From contig CAJNOL010001105.1 of the NCBI GenBank assembly GCA_905250125.1, positions 16,822-80,821 of the forward strand: a stretch of 64,000 bases of DNA, given 5' to 3'. Below, one piece after another: positions 59,877 to 64,000 of this stretch. Origin of the DNA: Rotaria sordida. Taxonomy: Eukaryota > Rotifera > Eurotatoria > Philodinida > Philodinidae. A program made the position numbers and the translations under genes. Below the pieces are notes generated by a model, which was given only the letters and a program-made list of their open reading frames with translations, did not search any database and had not been told where the DNA came from. Every line of letters starts with the position of its first letter. The stretch's first letter is position 1.

Positions 59877-62790
59877 TTAATTATTGAAATAATCTTGTAA
59901 TGATTCACCTAATGTTGATTCCATATCAATAATAATACGATGACAAGTTTTTTCAACTTCATCATTTGGATCTTAAGAAGAAAAAAAAAAAAGAAAAGAT
60001 AAATTAATTGAATTTCTTTTTTTAAAGTATTGAATATTATTCTATACCTTCCATTAATTCAGCCATAAATGGTATAGCTTCTGGTAAAAGACTTTGATAA
60101 TTCATTCCTAATTTTCTTGAAAGTTCTTGTAAAACATTTAAAGTAGCTAAACGAACTTTTGATAAATTTGATCTTGTTTTTAATAAAATTTGATAATGAA
60201 TTTGTCGCCATAATGGTTCTTCTTTTGTTGCTGATGTTAAATTAACAATACATGGTGAAACATTTTGTTGTATCCATTGAGAATAATCATCATTTGATGT
60301 AAAATTTTCTAACTAAAAAATTAAATAATTTTTATAATAAAAGAACAAAAAAAAAAAAATTAGACATACTTGATCAACAATTGGCATCATAAGTAATTGA
60401 AAACGTTCGTCATTTATAAATCCTACACTATCAAATAAACATAAATTTGATATTGTACCTAATATTCCATTAATTAATTCAGTTTTATTTTCTTCAACAT
60501 ATTTTTTACGAAAATTTATTTTAAATTCATTTGATATTTCATCAGTTTTTGATGAATTTAATTGATTAAGAATATTTGATGAATGTTGAATTATATGACC
60601 AGCAAATAATGTAAATAAACCTTTTAATTTTTTTGAAAGTCTATTTTTAATAAAAAAAAAAAAAAAAAAAAACAATAGATTATTTTTAAATAGAAATAAA
60701 ATTTCTTACATAAATGTTAAACGATAAAATGTTAATGTATATTCTGATGGTGGTTCATTATAAATTGCCCATTCATATATTGTATAAAATAATGGTCGAA
60801 ATGTTTCTTCTGATAAACGCATAACAAGTTCAGAAAAACAATCAAATATATAATCTTCATAGATATTCATTTTATTAGGTTGCATTTTTTTTGTATGTAT
60901 TGTACGTAATGTAAATAATTTAAGAAATAATTGTTTAAGTAATGAATAATTATTACTTAAATCATCTAATGTTGCTATTGATAATGATTGTTTTAATAAT
61001 GTCATTAATGATTCAAGATCATTTAATTGAAATTCATTTTTATCAATAACATCATATAATATTGGAAATAAAAGACGATGTGGAACATGTAATGCTATAT
61101 GAGACCACATTGTTCGTAAACGTTGATCATTTATTGATGATGGATGTGTTAATAATGTACATGTCTTTAATTAAAAAACAAATAAATAATAAAAATTTTT
61201 TTCGAAAAATTATTTTTTTTTATTTTACTCGTTTAATAATATCAGGTAGATATGGTGTAAGATAATTGCATAATGTTCGAACTAATTTTGATAAACATGC
61301 AATAACACTTGTTAGAAGTAATTCATTTCTAAAGAATTTAAATTATAGCTTTGGTTTTTTTTTTATTAAACTAAAAATATTTGTCTTAGAGTAATGTTTA
61401 AAACAGTCGAATTTTTCTAAATTGAAACTTGATCTTTATGATATTAGAATAAAATGAAATATCTTCAAGTTCTCAGTGATTTTCTTTTTTCAATCATATT
61501 GAATTTGATATAATTATAAAGAACTACAAGAGAATAATTTGACTACCTTGACTTGTTTGAAAAAGAACATAGGGTATCTTATTTATCGATATCAACTCTA
61601 ACGGTATTGATGAATAAGTTTTCCGAGCAATATTTTCCTTCATTTATAGATCGATTATGGAAGTCAATAGAAAATTTAAAACATTTGGATTAAAATAAAA
61701 ATTTTGTGCTCTTTCCGAACATATATTCGTGATTTGTATAAAACTTATAGATTAGGAATTATGAGTGAATCTTTGAAAGTTCTGAAAATGATGTTTAGCT
61801 AGGTTTAAACAAGCACAAAAACCTATACAATGTAGAAGTAAAATTAGTTAAAAAATATATTAAAAAAAAAGAACAAACATTTCAAAATAAAACCATATCC
61901 TAATCTTTAGTTTTCTATGATGTGTCTGTCAATAATCCGATTCTTGGTAAAAGACATATTGACGTCTTCAAAATTCCTTAGTTTTCTGACTGAGAAAATC
62001 AACTCGATTATTTCCGAAGAATTGCTAAGAGACTTTCGATTCTTAGCTCACTTTGTAGAAGACTGCCTCGGTCTTTACGCTAAGGGTATCATTGCTGTGA
62101 AGAATATATGTTGTAGAGTCCTGCAACCTGATACGATTTGTTGTCGAGTTTTTCTCGACTTGTATTTTTTCGTCGCGTATGTTCTTGTCCTTTATTATTT
62201 TATGTTCATAAATACTTCTTTTTTTCATATTTTAATTGTTGCTATCGTTTCAAAATGAGTTCGAAAGGGTGCGGATCTAGGTGAATAGAATATCGAAAGC
62301 TACGCTCTATACCCTCAAGTGATCCATTTGTTGAAAATCAACGAATGTTTTTTCTTGGATCGAATATGAATCCGAAAAGTTGAATCCGTGAAGGACTCTC
62401 GTGTATTGTCTAGATGCTGCCTCAAAAAAAATTTCAAATAGTGATTCAGTCAACCAAAAGACAATGGAAGTAATTTTAATTATGCACATTTCGAATGTAT
62501 CTTCAGAAAGAGTACAAAGTTTTCTGTTGACTTCCGTGATCGGTCGAACATTTATGTCTCTCATTATATTCAATAGATATTTTTCTTTGTTTATCTTTTA
62601 TTACATACTTAATAACATTATCTGATTGATATGTTTGTAAAACATGTGGCATAAATGATGGTAATTCGGAAATCGAGTAGATTTTTAATGTAGCACATAA
62701 TTCTGCTAAACATAAGTAAATACTTGCACTTAAGTTTGAATGTTGTCCACTATCGATAAGGCGTAAATATTGGCAAATAAATGTTAACGA
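59877..62790 (-). CDS. HEATR1: HEATR1/UTP10 homologue, C-terminal part (6 exons)
   Basis: The exons are about 62609-62790, 61229-61328, 60710-61164, 60370-60640, 60048-60312 and 59877-59971, about 455 residues ending YFNN-stop. Diagnostic text includes LAELCATLKIYSISELPSFM, then SEETFRPLFYTIYEWA, KLKGLFTLFAGH, SKTDEI, LLMMPIVDQ, LPEAIPFMAELME and ESTLGESLQDYF. These match the BP28CT and last HEAT repeats of HEATR1, a U3 snoRNP/SSU-processome factor for rRNA transcription and 18S maturation in the nucleolus. Animal HEATR1 is about 2,100 residues, so about three quarters of the N-terminal side is missing here. The first exon seen has an acceptor (ATATTTAG), so more exons should lie upstream, but none is visible before the opposite-strand gene at 63414. 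AATAAA sits about 10 bases after the stop and may be the polyA signal. Confidence 0.88.
61550..62056 (+). repeat. Dispersed repeat shared with nesprin intron, HEATR1 copy
   Basis: This is the second copy of the repeat at 39830-40380, inside the long HEATR1 intron 61329-62608. Open frames crossing it on either strand are not conserved between copies, so it does not look like a gene. Confidence 0.75.
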
Positions 62791-63413
62791 CTAAATATAT
62801 AAAAAAACAAAAGAGAATTATTTATTACATTCACATTATTATAATTTATTAATCTTTTTGCGTTGATCTTTTCTTCTTTAGAACATGACAAAGGAAAGAA
62901 GAGATTTCTACCTACGCATAAGATTGATATCTTTTCTCTTATCTATCATGAGTAATAATGCTGTAACTATGAACATAGAAAAATAAAAGGTTGAAAAAGT
63001 TTCGTCGTTATTTTTCATCTTAATATGTCATACCCATGACGTAGAGTACAATCAGTTACTTCTGTACACCGTGAATAATGAGTGTATCTATTAAAAATAA
63101 TTGAATTTCTTTGCATAGATGATATACCCTTTTTCAATATAAAAAAAAACACATATGCGCAAGTCAAACATAGTTAAAACTTTCACCTGAATGTAATAAA
63201 GTAACAATCATGATATGGTGACGTTTTCGCGTACTGCCCCCCCTCCCCCGAAAAAACTATCAAAAATACATCATTTTCATTGGTAAAAAAATAGTAGTCT
63301 TGACTAATTGAGTACACTGTGGGGAGATATGCATCAGTTTTCAGGGGTGCCTACTAAATAAGTATATATTCTTCTATGCAGATAGATTCATTTATTCAAC
63401 GAACGCAATAATA
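62791..63413. other. Intergenic region between HEATR1 part and ZnT gene
   Basis: There are 620 bases with no exon I can recognise on either strand. The stretch holds the presumed promoter of the plus-strand zinc transporter. A C-rich run (CCCCCCCTCCCCC, about 63237-63249) stands out in otherwise AT-rich DNA. No HEATR1-like coding sequence is seen here, which matters for the apparent truncation of that gene. Confidence 0.5.
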
Positions 63414-64000
63414 ATGGCAAGTGACGACAAATCTTCTTTAAAACATCCTCATCGTTCTAAACGACGATTTTTTCAAACGAAAACATTTCGTTTGATATCA
63501 ATGCTTGTATTAACATTTTCGTATTTTGTTGTTGAACTTGTTGTTGGTTATATAACAAATTCTGTTGCATTGGTTGCTGATTCATTTCATATGCTCTCTG
63601 ATGTTATATCATTACTTATTGCTATTGTTGCTGTTAGAATAGCTAGACGTAGTTCACTTAAGAATACATATGGATGGGTACGTGCTGAAGTTGTTGGTGC
63701 AAATATAAATACAGTTTTTCTTCTTGCATTATGTTTAACTATTATATTTGATGCTATTAAACGTTTTGTTCAACCAGAACGAATTGAAAAAGTTAATTTA
63801 TTATTAATTGTTGGTTCAATTGGTTTGGGAGTTAATATTATTGGTCTTTTCTTATTTCAAGGATTCCATGGACATTCACATGGAGGTAGTTCACATGGAC
63901 ATTCGCATGGAGGCGGTTCACATGGACATTCAGATAAAAAAAGTTCACATGGACATTCGCATAAAAAAAATTCACATGGACATTCACATGAAAATAATTC
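63414..64000 (+). CDS. SLC30A1: ZnT/SLC30 cation-diffusion-facilitator zinc transporter, N-terminal part
   Basis: An open frame starts MASDDKSSLKHPHRSKRRFF and runs off the right edge, 195 codons with no intron. TM1 is SMLVLTFSYFVVELVVGYIT. TM2 carries the zinc-site HxxxD as ADSFHMLSD (His59, Asp63). YGWVRAEVVGANINTVFLLA begins TM3, and TM4 follows (LLLIVGSIGLGVNIIGLFLF). A His-rich cytosolic loop starts HGHSHGGSSHGHSHGG and lasts to the edge. This is the layout of ZnT1/ZnT10-type exporters, which move zinc out of the cytosol in exchange for protons. TM5, TM6 and the C-terminal domain lie beyond the window. The start is the first Met after an ATA-rich leader. SLC30A1 rather than SLC30A10 is a judgement from the TM3 wording. 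Confidence 0.9.
   Translation, partial: MASDDKSSLKHPHRSKRRFFQTKTFRLISMLVLTFSYFVVELVVGYITNSVALVADSFHMLSDVISLLIAIVAVRIARRSSLKNTYGWVRAEVVGANINTVFLLALCLTIIFDAIKRFVQPERIEKVNLLLIVGSIGLGVNIIGLFLFQGFHGHSHGGSSHGHSHGGGSHGHSDKKSSHGHSHKKNSHGHSHENN

Noticed and set aside
1-64000. CRISPR arrays, operons, ribosome binding sites, prokaryotic origins
   Set aside because: The window is spliced eukaryotic DNA. No regular spacer-repeat array is seen.

Overview
This is animal nuclear DNA. It is very AT-rich, and its protein-coding information is cut into about 111 GT-AG exons. Most introns are only 50-80 bp. A second class of long introns (0.3-2 kb) carries nearly all of the repeats. Protein similarity (nesprin, HEATR1, ZnT1), extreme intron compaction and high A+T suggest a small-genome invertebrate. 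My best guess is a bdelloid rotifer of the Rotaria/Adineta type. That is an inference from style and not proven by any marker in the window.

About 86% of the window (189-55841, minus strand) is one giant gene, a nesprin (SYNE1/MSP-300 family). Read from high to low coordinates it encodes a short Ser/Thr-rich N-terminus (55706-55841), CH1 (54918-55371), CH2 (52136-52994, with a candidate 27-nt microexon) and then a very long alpha-helical spectrin-repeat rod that continues past base 1. I count about 105 exons, close to 23.9 kb of coding sequence or roughly 7,950 residues. The membrane-anchoring KASH end is not in the window. The product should link actin (CH domains) to the outer nuclear membrane.

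Upstream of the nesprin start is about 4 kb of intergenic DNA (55842-59876) with pyrimidine-rich tracts and a long inverted repeat. Next comes the C-terminal part of HEATR1/UTP10 (59877-62790, minus, six exons, about 455 residues), a ribosome-biogenesis HEAT-repeat protein. No upstream HEATR1 exon is visible before a divergently oriented zinc transporter (ZnT/SLC30 family) starts at 63414 on the plus strand and runs off the right edge.

The most unusual non-coding content is a set of palindromic (foldback) elements. Three of them, each about 640-690 bp, lie in nesprin introns at 19323-19960, 24449-25137 and 32457-33137. They look like Tc1/mariner-type MITEs flanked by TA. They have different termini but share a related internal module of about 80 bp at a similar distance from the left end. 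Older dispersed repeats link different introns to each other, including one copy in a nesprin intron and one in a HEATR1 intron (39830-40380 and 61550-62056). Exon ends were read by eye from splice consensus and may be off by a few bases. Functional statements rest on family resemblance.
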